From an uncultured Bordetella sp. (GTDB lineage Bacteria; Pseudomonadota; Gammaproteobacteria; Burkholderiales; Burkholderiaceae_B): a stretch of 8,273 bases of DNA. Within the stretch, counting starts at the first letter, position 1; every line of letters starts with the position of its first letter. The notes under the pieces are model-generated. The model saw only the letters and a list, made by a program, of their open reading frames with translations, was not told where the DNA came from and did no database searches. The DNA lies in contig CALGFL010000108.1 in NCBI GenBank assembly GCA_937881145.1, forward strand, positions 1 through 8,273, given 5' to 3'. This document shows, piece after piece, positions 1 through 8,255 of this stretch. The position numbers and the translations under genes were made by a program.

Positions 1-1725
<1,725 letters not shown>

Positions 1726-1732
1726 CGCTTTC

Positions 1733-1757
1733 GCGCCTTTGGCATTGCCTCAGGCGC
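1733..1757. terminator. Inverted repeat between convergent GST and mnmA genes; possible weak bidirectional terminator
   Basis: GCGCCT at 1733-1738 pairs with AGGCGC at 1752-1757, and inside this GGC (1741-1743) can pair with GCC (1747-1749). The two helices are separated by a 2x2 internal loop. It lies in the 42-bp gap between the stop codons of two convergent genes, where a shared terminator would be expected. No run of T follows on either strand, so intrinsic termination would be inefficient. It may simply be a 3'-end stabilising hairpin. Confidence 0.35.
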
Positions 1758-1767
1758 CTTATCGCTT

Positions 1768-2922
1768 TCACGCAATGATGCCGCCGCCCAGGCAGATGTC
1801 GCCGTCGTAGAGCACGGCGGATTGGCCCGGCGTCACGGCCCATTGCCGCTGCTCGAACGCCAACGTGAAGTCCGTGCCCTGCGCTGCGGATAGCTCGCAG
1901 GCGGCGTCGGCCTGGCGATAGCGCGTCTTGGCGCCATAGCTGCCGGCCGCGGGCGGGCGGCCCGCCACCCAGCTTGCGTCCTGCGCCCTGAGCGTGCCGG
2001 ACAGCAGCCAGGGATGGTCGTGGCCTTGCACCACGTAGAGCGTGTTCCTGTCCAGGTCCTTGCGGGCGGTGTACCAGGCCTGCGCGGTGCCGTCCTCGTT
2101 CTGCCTGCCTTTGACGCCGCCCACGCCCAGGCCCTTGCGCTGGCCCAGGGTATAGAACGACAAGCCGTGATGCGTGCCGACCTTCTGGCCTTCGGGCGTG
2201 AGGATGGGACCGGGCGCGGTGGGCAGATAGCGGCTGAGGAATTCGCGGAATGGCCGCTCGCCGATGAAGCAGATGCCGGTGGAGTCTTTCTTGGCAGCGT
2301 TGTGCAGGCCGATTTCGTGCGCGATGCGGCGCACTTCGGTCTTGGGGATTTCGCCCAGCGGGAACAGCGTGCGCGCCAATTGCGCCTGGCTCAACCGGTG
2401 CAGGAAGTAGCTTTGGTCCTTGGTGCCGTCCAACGCCTTGAGCAACTGGTATTCGGGGCCGGCGGCGCCCTGCACGCGGCGCACGCGCGCGTAGTGGCCG
2501 GTGGCGATGTGCTCGGCGCCCAGCGACATGGCGTGATCGAGAAAGGCCTTGAACTTGATCTCGGCATTGCACAGCACGTCGGGGTTGGGCGTGCGGCCGG
2601 CCGAGTATTCGCGCAGGAAGTCGGCGAAGACGCGATCCTTGTATTCGGCTGCGAAGTTGACGTATTCGAACTCCACGCCCACACGGTCGGCCACGCTGGC
2701 GGCATCCAGCAGGTCCTGGCGGGTGGAGCAGTATTCGGAATCGTCGTCGTCTTCCCAGTTCTTCATGAACAGGCCGACGACCTCAAACCCCTGCTGCTTG
2801 AGCAGCCAGGCGGTGACCGAGGAATCGACGCCGCCCGACATGCCGACGACGACGCGGCCCTTGGGGGGCAGCAAGCCCGACGGGCGCGGCGTGAGGGCCT
2901 TTTTTGCGAAAATAGCTGACAT
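1768..2922 (-). CDS. mnmA: tRNA-specific 2-thiouridylase MnmA (TrmU)
   Basis: MnmA inserts sulfur at C2 of the wobble uridine U34 in tRNA-Lys, tRNA-Glu and tRNA-Gln, using ATP to adenylate the base and a persulfide relayed from a cysteine desulfurase. The 384-residue product is full length for the family. It shows the PP-loop ATPase motif SGGVDSS at residues 29-35, the [11 protein letters not shown] segment at 55-65, and the nucleophile motif [12 protein letters not shown] (113-124) with catalytic Cys118. The second catalytic cysteine, Cys218, lies in [17 protein letters not shown]. The central [13 protein letters not shown] motif and a C-terminal beta-barrel ending in [11 protein letters not shown] complete the family layout. 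The start at 2922 gives a short [22 protein letters not shown] leader before the core strand; later ATGs would remove the PP-loop strand. It appears monocistronic and convergent with the GST gene. Confidence 0.96.
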   Translation of the reverse strand: MSAIFAKKALTPRPSGLLPPKGRVVVGMSGGVDSSVTAWLLKQQGFEVVGLFMKNWEDDDDSEYCSTRQDLLDAASVADRVGVEFEYVNFAAEYKDRVFADFLREYSAGRTPNPDVLCNAEIKFKAFLDHAMSLGAEHIATGHYARVRRVQGAAGPEYQLLKALDGTKDQSYFLHRLSQAQLARTLFPLGEIPKTEVRRIAHEIGLHNAAKKDSTGICFIGERPFREFLSRYLPTAPGPILTPEGQKVGTHHGLSFYTLGQRKGLGVGGVKGRQNEDGTAQAWYTARKDLDRNTLYVVQGHDHPWLLSGTLRAQDASWVAGRPPAAGSYGAKTRYRQADAACELSAAQGTDFTLAFEQRQWAVTPGQSAVLYDGDICLGGGIIA

Positions 2923-2931
2923 GATGGGCGC

Positions 2932-2937
2932 ATTTTA
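2932..2937 (-). promoter_or_regulatory. Possible -10 element for mnmA, very close to the start codon
   Basis: TAAAAT on the minus strand (within GTTAAAAT) ends ten bases before the mnmA ATG. Transcription starting about seven bases downstream would leave a leader of only about 0-4 nucleotides. No Shine-Dalgarno is visible either, which fits a leaderless or near-leaderless message. The -35 region at 17-bp spacing (GTAAGC) is weak, so this is tentative. Confidence 0.3.
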
Positions 2938-3069
2938 ACGCCCTGGCCCGGAACGCTTACGGGCATGCCCGCGGCGATTTGGCCGATGCCCGCGCCAACG
3001 GCGAAAATCGCGGATTGCCGAGCTGATCACTGCCGACCAGGGTTAGTCCTAGTCCCGGATGAGCCAGGT

Positions 3070-3079
3070 TGTATAGACA
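3070..3079 (+). promoter_or_regulatory. Probable HutC operator of the importer-hutC operon
   Basis: TGTATAGACA is a one-mismatch palindrome matching the TGTA-n2-TACA pattern known for HutC-subfamily GntR repressors. It closely resembles the perfect copy TGTATATACA before hutH in this window. It lies 78 bases upstream of the binding-protein start codon. The internal TATAGA could serve as a -10 hexamer, so repressor and RNA polymerase would compete. A second related element, TGTACA, follows at 3085-3090. Since hutC is the last gene of this operon, the site would give autoregulation. Confidence 0.6.
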
Positions 3080-3082
3080 GAC

Positions 3083-3094
3083 CCTGTACAAGAT
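3083..3094 (+). promoter_or_regulatory. Second operator-like element, shortened HutC-type palindrome
   Basis: CCTGTACAAGAT equals the hutH operator with its flanks (6546-6561) with the four central bases TATA missing. TGTACA at 3085-3090 is itself a perfect palindrome, centred 13 bases from the centre of the first operator. It could be an auxiliary half-spaced HutC contact, or chance. Confidence 0.3.
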
Positions 3095-3104
3095 GGCGAG
3101 AATA

Positions 3105-3119
3105 GGCGCCACTGGCGCC
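3105..3119 (+). repeat. Tight GC hairpin in the leader of the importer operon
   Basis: GGCGCC (3105-3110) is followed by ACT and a second GGCGCC (3114-3119), which can fold into a 6-bp all-GC stem with a three-base loop. It lies between the operator and the start codon at 3157, so it should be in the 5' untranslated RNA. There is no following T-run, so it is not an intrinsic terminator. It may affect leader stability or be chance in GC-rich DNA. Confidence 0.5.
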
Positions 3120-3146
3120 ATGGGGGCGTTGGGTCTCTTCCCACAC

Positions 3147-3150
3147 AGGA
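3147..3150 (+). promoter_or_regulatory. Ribosome binding site of the binding-protein gene
   Basis: AGGA (within CACAGGACAC) lies six bases before the ATG at 3157 and nine before the adjacent ATG at 3160. Both starts are therefore usable. They differ by one methionine ahead of the signal peptide. Confidence 0.6.
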
Positions 3151-3156
3151 CACATC

Positions 3157-4116
3157 ATGATGATTCGACCGTTTGCAACCCTGGTCCTCGCCGCCTCGCT
3201 GGGCGCCGCGTTTGCCGCCCCGGCTGCCGCCGAAAGCACCAAGCTGGCCCTGGGCATTTCGGGCTGGACCGGCTTCGCGCCGCTCATCCTGGCCGACAAG
3301 GCCGGCCTCTTCAAGAAGCACGGCATCGAAGTCGACCTGAAGATGATCCCGCAGGCGTCGCGCAACCTGGCGCTGGCCTCGGGCTCGATCGAATGCGCCG
3401 CGACCACCGTCGAAACGCACGTGGCCTGGAACACCAACGGCGTGCCCATCACGCAGATCTTCCAGATGGACAAGTCCTACGGCGCCGACGGCATCGTGGC
3501 GCGCAACGGCATCAAGAGTATCGCCGACCTGAAGGGCAAGAGCGTGGCCGTGAGTGCGCCCGGCACCTCGCCCTACTTCCTGGTCGCCTGGATGCTGAAC
3601 AAGAACCACATGACCATGAAGGACATCAACGTCGTCACGCTCGAACCCGATGCCGCCGCCCAGGCCTTCATCGCCGGCAGCAACGACGCAGCCTCTACCT
3701 ACGAGCCCTATCTCTCGTCGGTGCGCAACAAGCCCGAGGTCGGCCACATTTTGGCCACCACGCTCGACTACCCCATGATCATGGATACGGTCGGCTGCTC
3801 GCCCAAGTGGCTCAAGGCCAACCCCAAGACGGCCAAAGCGCTGACCGACGCCTATTTCGATGCGCTGGACATGATCGCCAAGGATCCCGACCAGGCCTAT
3901 ACGATCATGGGGGCGGCATCCAAGCAGACAGCCAAGGAATTCAAGGAGTCCGCCTCCCTGCTGCGCTGGGCCAACCGCGACGACAACAAGAAGTTCTTCG
4001 CCAGCGAGATCGTGCCCTTCATGAAGGAGGCGGCCGCGATCCTGAAGGACGCGGGTGTCATCCGCAAGTTGCCCGACAACTACGCGGCCCTCTACGACGC
4101 GAGCTACATCCAGTGA
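3157..4116 (+). CDS. Periplasmic substrate-binding protein of a NitT/TauT-type ABC importer (predicted histidine/urocanate uptake)
   Basis: The 319-residue product belongs to the SsuA/TauA/NMT1-like family of periplasmic solute receptors. Residues 1-25 form a Sec signal peptide (Met-Met-Ile-Arg, then a hydrophobic alanine/leucine stretch), with likely cleavage at AAA-ES (25/26). The mature protein starts with a typical strand and loop, LALGISGWTGFAPLILADKAGLFKKHGIEVDL (within residues 30-61, quoted here in part: GWTGFAPLILADKAGLFKKH). A middle segment ADLKGKSVAVSAPGTSPYF at 123-141 is the usual second ligand-contact region of the family, and YEPYL at 182-186 is also typical. It has only two cysteines, Cys80 and Cys214. 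It is the first gene of an importer-hutC operon and overlaps the permease gene. Family level is confident. The substrate is inferred from hutC/hutH linkage and the operator, not from ligand residues. Confidence 0.88.
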   Translation: MMIRPFATLVLAASLGAAFAAPAAAESTKLALGISGWTGFAPLILADKAGLFKKHGIEVDLKMIPQASRNLALASGSIECAATTVETHVAWNTNGVPITQIFQMDKSYGADGIVARNGIKSIADLKGKSVAVSAPGTSPYFLVAWMLNKNHMTMKDINVVTLEPDAAAQAFIAGSNDAASTYEPYLSSVRNKPEVGHILATTLDYPMIMDTVGCSPKWLKANPKTAKALTDAYFDALDMIAKDPDQAYTIMGAASKQTAKEFKESASLLRWANRDDNKKFFASEIVPFMKEAAAILKDAGVIRKLPDNYAALYDASYIQ

Positions 4117-4901
4117 AGCGCCGCGCGCTTGCGCCGCTCGAGCCCGTCGGCTCGGGCGAGCGCTGGACGCTGGGAGTCGCATTCTTCGTCCTCTTCATCG
4201 CGGCCTGGGCCGCCATCACGTATGGCGGCCTGGTTCCGCCGCTGTTCCTTGCCGATCCGCTCACCATGCTGCGGCAAGGCTGGAACCTCTTCGCGCAATA
4301 CAACTTTCTCACCGACATCGGCATGACCGTCTGGCGCGTGGTGGGCGGCTTCATATTGGCGACCATCGTCGGCGTGCCGCTGGGCATCGCCATGGGCGCA
4401 TACAAGCGGATCGAAGCCTTCTTCGAGCCCTTCGTCTCGTTCTGCCGCTACCTGCCCGCCTCGGCCTTCATCCCGCTGCTCATTCTGTGGGCCGGCATCG
4501 GCGAGGTGCAGAAGCTGCTGGTGATCTTCATCGGCTCGTTCTTCCAGATCGTGCTGATGGTGGCCGTGACCGTGGGCGGCGCGCGCCGCGACCTGGTCGA
4601 GGCCGCCTACACGCTGGGCGCCAGCCACCGCGGCGTGGTGCACCGGGTGCTGCTGCCCGGCGCGGCCCCCGGCATCGCCGAGATCCTGCGGCTGGTGCTG
4701 GGCTGGGCCTGGACCTACGTCATCGTGGCCGAACTGATCGGCGCTTCCACGGGTATCGGCCACATGATCGTGCAGAGCCAGATACTGGTGAACACCGGCC
4801 AGATCATCTTCGGCATCATCGTCATCGGCGTCATCGGCCTGATCACCGACTTCGTCTTCAAGGCGGTCAATCGCCGCGTCTTCGCCTGGAGCAATCTCTG
4901 A
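4113..4901 (+). CDS. ABC importer permease, NitT/TauT (SsuC/TauC-like) family
   Basis: This encodes a 262-residue inner-membrane subunit, the usual length for SsuC/TauC-like permeases. I place the start at the GTG at 4113, which overlaps the stop codon of the preceding gene (GTGA). The frame is open far upstream, but everything before 4113 is the binding-protein gene read out of frame, and no in-frame ATG precedes the first membrane segment. About six hydrophobic segments are visible, near residues 20-40, 72-95, 105-127, 133-155, 196-216 and 230-248. The cytoplasmic EAA loop that docks on the ATPase is EAAYTLGASHRGVVHRVLLP at 163-182. The C-terminal segment (QIIFGIIVIGVIGLITDFVF at 230-249) is typical of the family. 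The next gene starts inside its stop codon (TGATG), so translation is probably coupled through the operon. Confidence 0.9.
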   Translation: MKRRALAPLEPVGSGERWTLGVAFFVLFIAAWAAITYGGLVPPLFLADPLTMLRQGWNLFAQYNFLTDIGMTVWRVVGGFILATIVGVPLGIAMGAYKRIEAFFEPFVSFCRYLPASAFIPLLILWAGIGEVQKLLVIFIGSFFQIVLMVAVTVGGARRDLVEAAYTLGASHRGVVHRVLLPGAAPGIAEILRLVLGWAWTYVIVAELIGASTGIGHMIVQSQILVNTGQIIFGIIVIGVIGLITDFVFKAVNRRVFAWSNL

Positions 4902-5677
4902 TGGGCCTGCTTTCCGTAAAAAACGTCACCCGCGTGTTCGAAGGCAAGCGCGGCAACACCACGCAGGCCTTGCAGCCCATCGACCTCGAAGTGGCGGAGA
5001 ACGATTTTGTCACCATCCTGGGCCCCTCGGGCTGCGGCAAGTCCACGCTGCTGCGCATCGTGGCCGGACTGGATTTTCCCAGCACCGGCCGGGTGCTGCT
5101 CGACGGCAAGCCCGTCGAGGGCCCCGGCGCCGACCGCGGCATGGTGTTCCAGAGCTACACGCTTTTCCCCTGGCTGACGGTCGAGCAAAACATCCGTTTC
5201 GGCCTGCGCGAGCGCGGCCTGGGTACCGCCGAGCAAAAGGAGCGCAGCGACGACTTCATTGCCAAGGTGGGGCTGCGCGGCTTCGAGCAGCACTATCCCA
5301 AGCAGCTCTCGGGCGGCATGCAGCAGCGCACGGCCATCGCCCGCGCGCTGACCAACGACCCGCGCATCCTGCTGCTCGACGAACCCTTCGGCGCGCTCGA
5401 CAACCAGACCCGCGTGCTCATGCAGGAACTGCTGCTGGGCATCTGGGAGTCGGCCCGCAAGACCGTGCTCTTCGTCACTCACGACATCGACGAGTCCATC
5501 TTCATGGCCAGCCGCGTGGCGGTATTCAGCGCCCGGCCCGGCCGCATCAAGGCTGACATTGCGGTCGATTTCCCACACCCGCGCAGCTACACACTCAAGA
5601 CCTCGCCCGAGTTCATGGACATCAAGGCCAGACTGACCGAGGAAATCCGCATGGAGGCCATGGCGGCGGCCCATTGA
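4901..5677 (+). CDS. ABC importer ATPase, NitT/TauT (SsuB/TauB-like) family
   Basis: This is a 258-residue nucleotide-binding subunit with every catalytic motif intact. It has Walker [10 protein letters not shown] at residues 41-49, the Q-loop Gln84 in [11 protein letters not shown] (the SYTLFPW form is typical of the nitrate/sulfonate/taurine class), the ABC signature LSGGMQQR at 136-143, Walker B ILLLDEP at 156-162, D-loop GALD at 164-167 and switch histidine His194 in VTHD. It energises uptake together with the permease encoded directly upstream. The ATG at 4901 overlaps the permease stop by one base, and its stop codon at 5675-5677 overlaps a potential TTG start of hutC. The C-terminal stretch after about residue 215 ([20 protein letters not shown]) is also typical of SsuB/TauB proteins. 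Confidence 0.93.
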   Translation: MGLLSVKNVTRVFEGKRGNTTQALQPIDLEVAENDFVTILGPSGCGKSTLLRIVAGLDFPSTGRVLLDGKPVEGPGADRGMVFQSYTLFPWLTVEQNIRFGLRERGLGTAEQKERSDDFIAKVGLRGFEQHYPKQLSGGMQQRTAIARALTNDPRILLLDEPFGALDNQTRVLMQELLLGIWESARKTVLFVTHDIDESIFMASRVAVFSARPGRIKADIAVDFPHPRSYTLKTSPEFMDIKARLTEEIRMEAMAAAH

Positions 5678-5685
5678 GCCGCACC

Positions 5686-6444
5686 ATGCATCCCCTCATG
5701 AACCACTCCCCGGCACGTCCCGGCTCCGTGGCCTTGTATCAACAGGTCAAGGACTTCATCGCGCGCAACATCACCAGCGGCGCCTGGCCACCCGGCCACC
5801 GCCTGCCTTCCGAGAACGAACTGGTGGCGCAGTTCGGCATCTCGCGCATGACGATCAACCGCGCTCTGCGCGAACTCTCGGCGCAGGGCCAAGTCGAACG
5901 CATCGCCGGCGTGGGCAGCTTCGTGGCGCGCGAAAAACCGCAGTCCACGCTGCTGCACATTGCCAACCTGGCCGAGGAAATCCGCCGCCGCGGCCACGAC
6001 TACCACTGCGACGTGCTGGTGAGCGAACGCGTCTCGGCGCCGCTGGAAATCGCCACCGCGCTGGACCTGGACGTGGGCATGTCGGTCTTCCATACCCTGT
6101 GCACGCATCGCGAAGACGGCGTACCCGTGCAGTTGGAAGACCGCTACGTCAATCCGCAGGCCGCGCCGCAATTCGGCCAGCAGGACTTCACGCAGGTGCA
6201 GCCTTCCGAGTACCTGCTGCGCAACATTCCCTGCGACCAGATCGAACACGTCATCGACGCCGTGCTCCCCACCGCCGATCAGGCGCGCCAGCTCGAAATG
6301 CAGCCCAGCCAGCCCTGCCTGCTCCTGACCCGCCGCACCTGGACGCACGGGCTGCCGGTCACGCTGGTGCGCTGCCTGCATCCCAGCACCCGTTACCAGC
6401 TCGGCAGCCGCTTCACACCCGGCGGGCCGTTGACCAGCAGTTGA
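5686..6444 (+). CDS. hutC: Histidine utilization repressor HutC (GntR family)
   Basis: HutC represses histidine-degradation genes and is released by urocanate, the first pathway intermediate. From the ATG at 5686 the product has 252 residues. The N-terminal winged-helix GntR domain spans about residues 14-82, with LYQQVKDFIARNITSGAWPP, then LPSENELVAQFGISRMTINR at 40-59 as the helix-turn-helix, and the wing GQVERIAGVGSFVA. The C-terminal UTRA ligand-binding domain (about 92-240) includes EDRYVNPQAAPQFGQQDFT and the closing LLLTRRTWTHGLPVTLVRCL. It closely follows Pseudomonas putida HutC as I remember it. Other starts are possible: TTG at 5674, whose TTGA overlaps the ATPase stop, and ATG at 5698. 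None has a strong Shine-Dalgarno, and all leave the DNA-binding domain intact. Linkage to hutH and the operator-like palindromes supports the assignment. Confidence 0.92.
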   Translation: MHPLMNHSPARPGSVALYQQVKDFIARNITSGAWPPGHRLPSENELVAQFGISRMTINRALRELSAQGQVERIAGVGSFVAREKPQSTLLHIANLAEEIRRRGHDYHCDVLVSERVSAPLEIATALDLDVGMSVFHTLCTHREDGVPVQLEDRYVNPQAAPQFGQQDFTQVQPSEYLLRNIPCDQIEHVIDAVLPTADQARQLEMQPSQPCLLLTRRTWTHGLPVTLVRCLHPSTRYQLGSRFTPGGPLTSS

Positions 6445-6491
6445 TCCGCCCTCTGCCGTAATCAGCGCCCTGTGCGCTTCGTTTTCAACAA

Positions 6492-6513
6492 GACCAAGGG
6501 AAACCCCTAGGTC
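6492..6513 (+). repeat. Imperfect inverted repeat upstream of the hutH control region
   Basis: GACCAAGGG (6492-6500) and CCCTAGGTC (6505-6513) are reverse complements except for one A-A mismatch, around a four-base AAAC spacer. The element lies between hutC and the hutH operator, its centre about 50 bases upstream of the operator. No T-run follows, so a terminator is unlikely. A binding site for an activator or a second regulator is possible. Confidence 0.5.
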
Positions 6514-6547
6514 AACAAAGCGCTGTCGAATAGGTTATTGTTCAACC

Positions 6548-6557
6548 TGTATATACA
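6548..6557 (+). promoter_or_regulatory. Probable HutC operator of hutH
   Basis: TGTATATACA is a perfect 10-bp palindrome in the context CCTGTATATACAAG. It matches the HutC-type operator pattern (CTTGTATATACAAG-like) known from Pseudomonas hut promoters. It lies 28 bases before the hutH ATG and shares eight of ten positions or more with the element before the importer operon (TGTATAGACA). A TATATA hexamer within it could act as the -10. I find no convincing -35 at 16-18 bases upstream, so the exact promoter remains uncertain. Confidence 0.72.
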
Positions 6558-6585
6558 AGATCAGACAACCAAGACAGATCCCATC

Positions 6586-8145
6586 ATGACGACCGCAAAC
6601 ACCACCTCCTCCTCCACCGCCCGGCTTGTGCTCGAACCCGGCCGCGTCGGTCTGGCCGATCTGCGCCGCATCCACGCCGGCGGCGTCGCCCTCGAACTGC
6701 ATTCGAGCTCGCGCGCCGCGCTCGAGGCCTCGCAGGCCGCCGTGCAACACATCGTCGACACCGGCGAAACCGTCTACGGCATCAATACCGGCTTCGGCAA
6801 GCTCGCCAGTACCCGCATCCCGCCCGAGCGCCTGACCGAGCTGCAGCGCAATCTGGTCATCTCGCACAGCGTGGGCACCGGCGAGCCGCTGCCGCCCGCG
6901 GTCGTGCGCCTGGTGCTGGCCACCAAGGCCGTGAGCCTGGCGCGCGGCCATTCCGGCGTGCGCCCCGAAGTGGTCGACGCCCTGCTGGCCCTGCACAACG
7001 CCGGCATCTTGCCGCGCATCCCGTCCAAGGGCTCGGTGGGCGCCTCGGGCGACTTGGCCCCGCTGGCCCACCTGGCCTGCGTGCTGATCGGCGAAGGCAG
7101 CGCGGACACGGCCGACGGCCAGACCCTCTCCGGCCGCCAGGCCATGAAGCGCATCGGCCTGGAGCCTTTCGTGCTCGGCCCCAAGGAGGGCCTGGCCCTG
7201 CTCAACGGCACCCAGGTCTCGACCGCGCTGGGTCTGGCGGGCCTGTTCGGCGCCGAGCGCCTGCTGGCCGCGGGCCTGGTCTGCGGCGCCCTGTCGCTCG
7301 AAGCCATCCAGGGCTCGGTCAAACCCTTTGACGCGCGCATCCACGCCGCGCGCGGCCAATCCGGCCAGATCGCCGTGGCCGGCGCCATGCGCGCCCTGCT
7401 CGACGGCAGCCACATCGTGACCTCGCACGCCCACTGCGGCCGCGTGCAGGACCCCTACTCCGTGCGCTGCATCCCGCAAGTCATGGGCGCCTGCCTGGAC
7501 AACCTCGCGCACGCCGCGCGCGTGCTCGCCACCGAAGCCAACGCCGCCTCCGACAACCCGCTCGTCTTCGACAACGGCGACGTCATCTCCGGCGGCAACT
7601 TCCACGCGGAACCCATCGCCTTCGCCAGCGACATCATCGCCCTGGCCATCGCCGAGATCGGCGCGATCTCCGAACGCCGCCTGGCCCTGCTGCTCGACAG
7701 CGGCCTGTCGGGCCTGCCCTCCTTCCTGGTCAGCGACGGCGGCGTCAACTCCGGCTTCATGATCGCGCAGGTCACCGCAGCGGCCCTGGCCTCGGAAAAC
7801 AAATCCCATGCCCACCCCGCCAGCGTCGACAGCCTGCCCACTTCGGCCAACCAGGAAGACCACGTCTCCATGGCCACCTACGCCGGCCGCCGCCTGGCTG
7901 AAATGGTGGACAACACCGCCGTCGTCCTGGGTATCGAAGCCATGGCCGGCGCGCAAGGCATGGAACTCAGGCGCGGCCCCAAGAGCTCGCCTCTGGTCGA
8001 AGCCGAATTCGCCCGCCTGCGCACCAAGGTTGCCTTTCTCGACAAGGACCGCTATCTGGCCGACGATATCGAAGCCATGAAGCAATGGACGCTCACTTCC
8101 GCGTGGCCCAAGGCAGTGGAAATCATCCTGCCCTCGCACCAGTAA
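6586..8145 (+). CDS. hutH: Histidine ammonia-lyase (histidase) HutH
   Basis: HutH deaminates L-histidine to trans-urocanate and ammonia, the committing step of histidine catabolism, as a cytosolic tetramer. The 519-residue product carries Ala153-Ser154-Gly155 within [14 protein letters not shown] (149-162), the tripeptide that cyclises into the MIO electrophile. The catalytic-tyrosine motif [10 protein letters not shown] is at 64-73. Further family landmarks are [11 protein letters not shown], the SGGNFHAEP loop and the [20 protein letters not shown] active-site segment. I chose the ATG at 6586. The frame continues upstream to a TTG at 6538, but that region contains the operator and gives no family-like sequence. 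The protein has a roughly 10-residue Ser/Thr-rich N-terminal extension compared with Pseudomonas HutH. The Shine-Dalgarno is weak. It is probably transcribed with the gene beginning at 8256, unless the 110-bp gap carries its own signals. Confidence 0.96.
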   Translation: MTTANTTSSSTARLVLEPGRVGLADLRRIHAGGVALELHSSSRAALEASQAAVQHIVDTGETVYGINTGFGKLASTRIPPERLTELQRNLVISHSVGTGEPLPPAVVRLVLATKAVSLARGHSGVRPEVVDALLALHNAGILPRIPSKGSVGASGDLAPLAHLACVLIGEGSADTADGQTLSGRQAMKRIGLEPFVLGPKEGLALLNGTQVSTALGLAGLFGAERLLAAGLVCGALSLEAIQGSVKPFDARIHAARGQSGQIAVAGAMRALLDGSHIVTSHAHCGRVQDPYSVRCIPQVMGACLDNLAHAARVLATEANAASDNPLVFDNGDVISGGNFHAEPIAFASDIIALAIAEIGAISERRLALLLDSGLSGLPSFLVSDGGVNSGFMIAQVTAAALASENKSHAHPASVDSLPTSANQEDHVSMATYAGRRLAEMVDNTAVVLGIEAMAGAQGMELRRGPKSSPLVEAEFARLRTKVAFLDKDRYLADDIEAMKQWTLTSAWPKAVEIILPSHQ

Positions 8146-8160
8146 AGCGCGGCGACAACA

Positions 8161-8194
8161 GTCATTGGAACGCTCAACGTCAATGAGCAATGAC
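8161..8194 (+). repeat. Inverted repeat with two alternative right arms in the gap after hutH
   Basis: GTCATTG (8161-8167) is a perfect reverse complement of CAATGAC (8188-8194), and six of its bases also pair with the adjacent copy CAATGAG (8181-8187). GCTCA (8172-8176) and TGAGC (8184-8188) can form an inner helix. The element starts 15 bases after the hutH stop codon. There is no T-run, so it looks more like an intergenic RNA-stability hairpin than a terminator. Confidence 0.5.
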
Positions 8195-8240
8195 ACGAGC
8201 AGCAAGACACCAAACAGAAGCACAGCCCCAGATCATTCGC

Positions 8241-8246
8241 AAGGAC
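8241..8246 (+). promoter_or_regulatory. Ribosome binding site of the right-edge gene
   Basis: AAGGAC lies nine bases before the ATG at 8256 and is one of the better Shine-Dalgarno sequences in the window. It supports that ATG as a real gene start. Confidence 0.5.
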
Positions 8247-8255
8247 ATCCCCCTC

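Noticed and set aside
1733..1757. Strong intrinsic terminator between GST and mnmA
   Set aside because: There is a hairpin, but no T-run on either side, so only a weak or Rho-assisted role is supportable. It is listed with low confidence.
3113..3127. Sigma-54 (-24/-12) promoter before the importer operon
   Set aside because: TGGC at 3113-3116 and GC at 3126-3127 have the right GG-N10-GC spacing, but the -12 element reads GGGC instead of TTGC and the flanks do not match. This is expected by chance in GC-rich DNA.
3120..3156. Upstream leader ORF or attenuator peptide (histidine-rich, starting at the ATG at 3120)
   Set aside because: The frame has no stop before the structural gene and runs on through it, so it is not a separable leader peptide. 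Its two adjacent His codons arise from CATCAT next to the real start.
3069..4112. Long upstream extension of the permease reading frame
   Set aside because: It is the binding-protein gene read in another frame, arginine-rich and without a domain. The permease proper begins at the GTG at 4113.
6538..6585. Upstream TTG start for hutH adding 16 residues
   Set aside because: The extension would be encoded by the HutC operator and promoter region and does not resemble HutH N-termini. The ATG at 6586 is better.
6535..8223. A 562-residue open frame on the minus strand covering all of hutH, and similar long antisense frames opposite purB, mnmA, the importer genes and hutC
   Set aside because: They mirror genes with strong G/C third-position bias, are rich in low-complexity Gly/Ala/Arg/His/Gln, and show no recognisable domain. 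The sense genes carry complete catalytic motifs.
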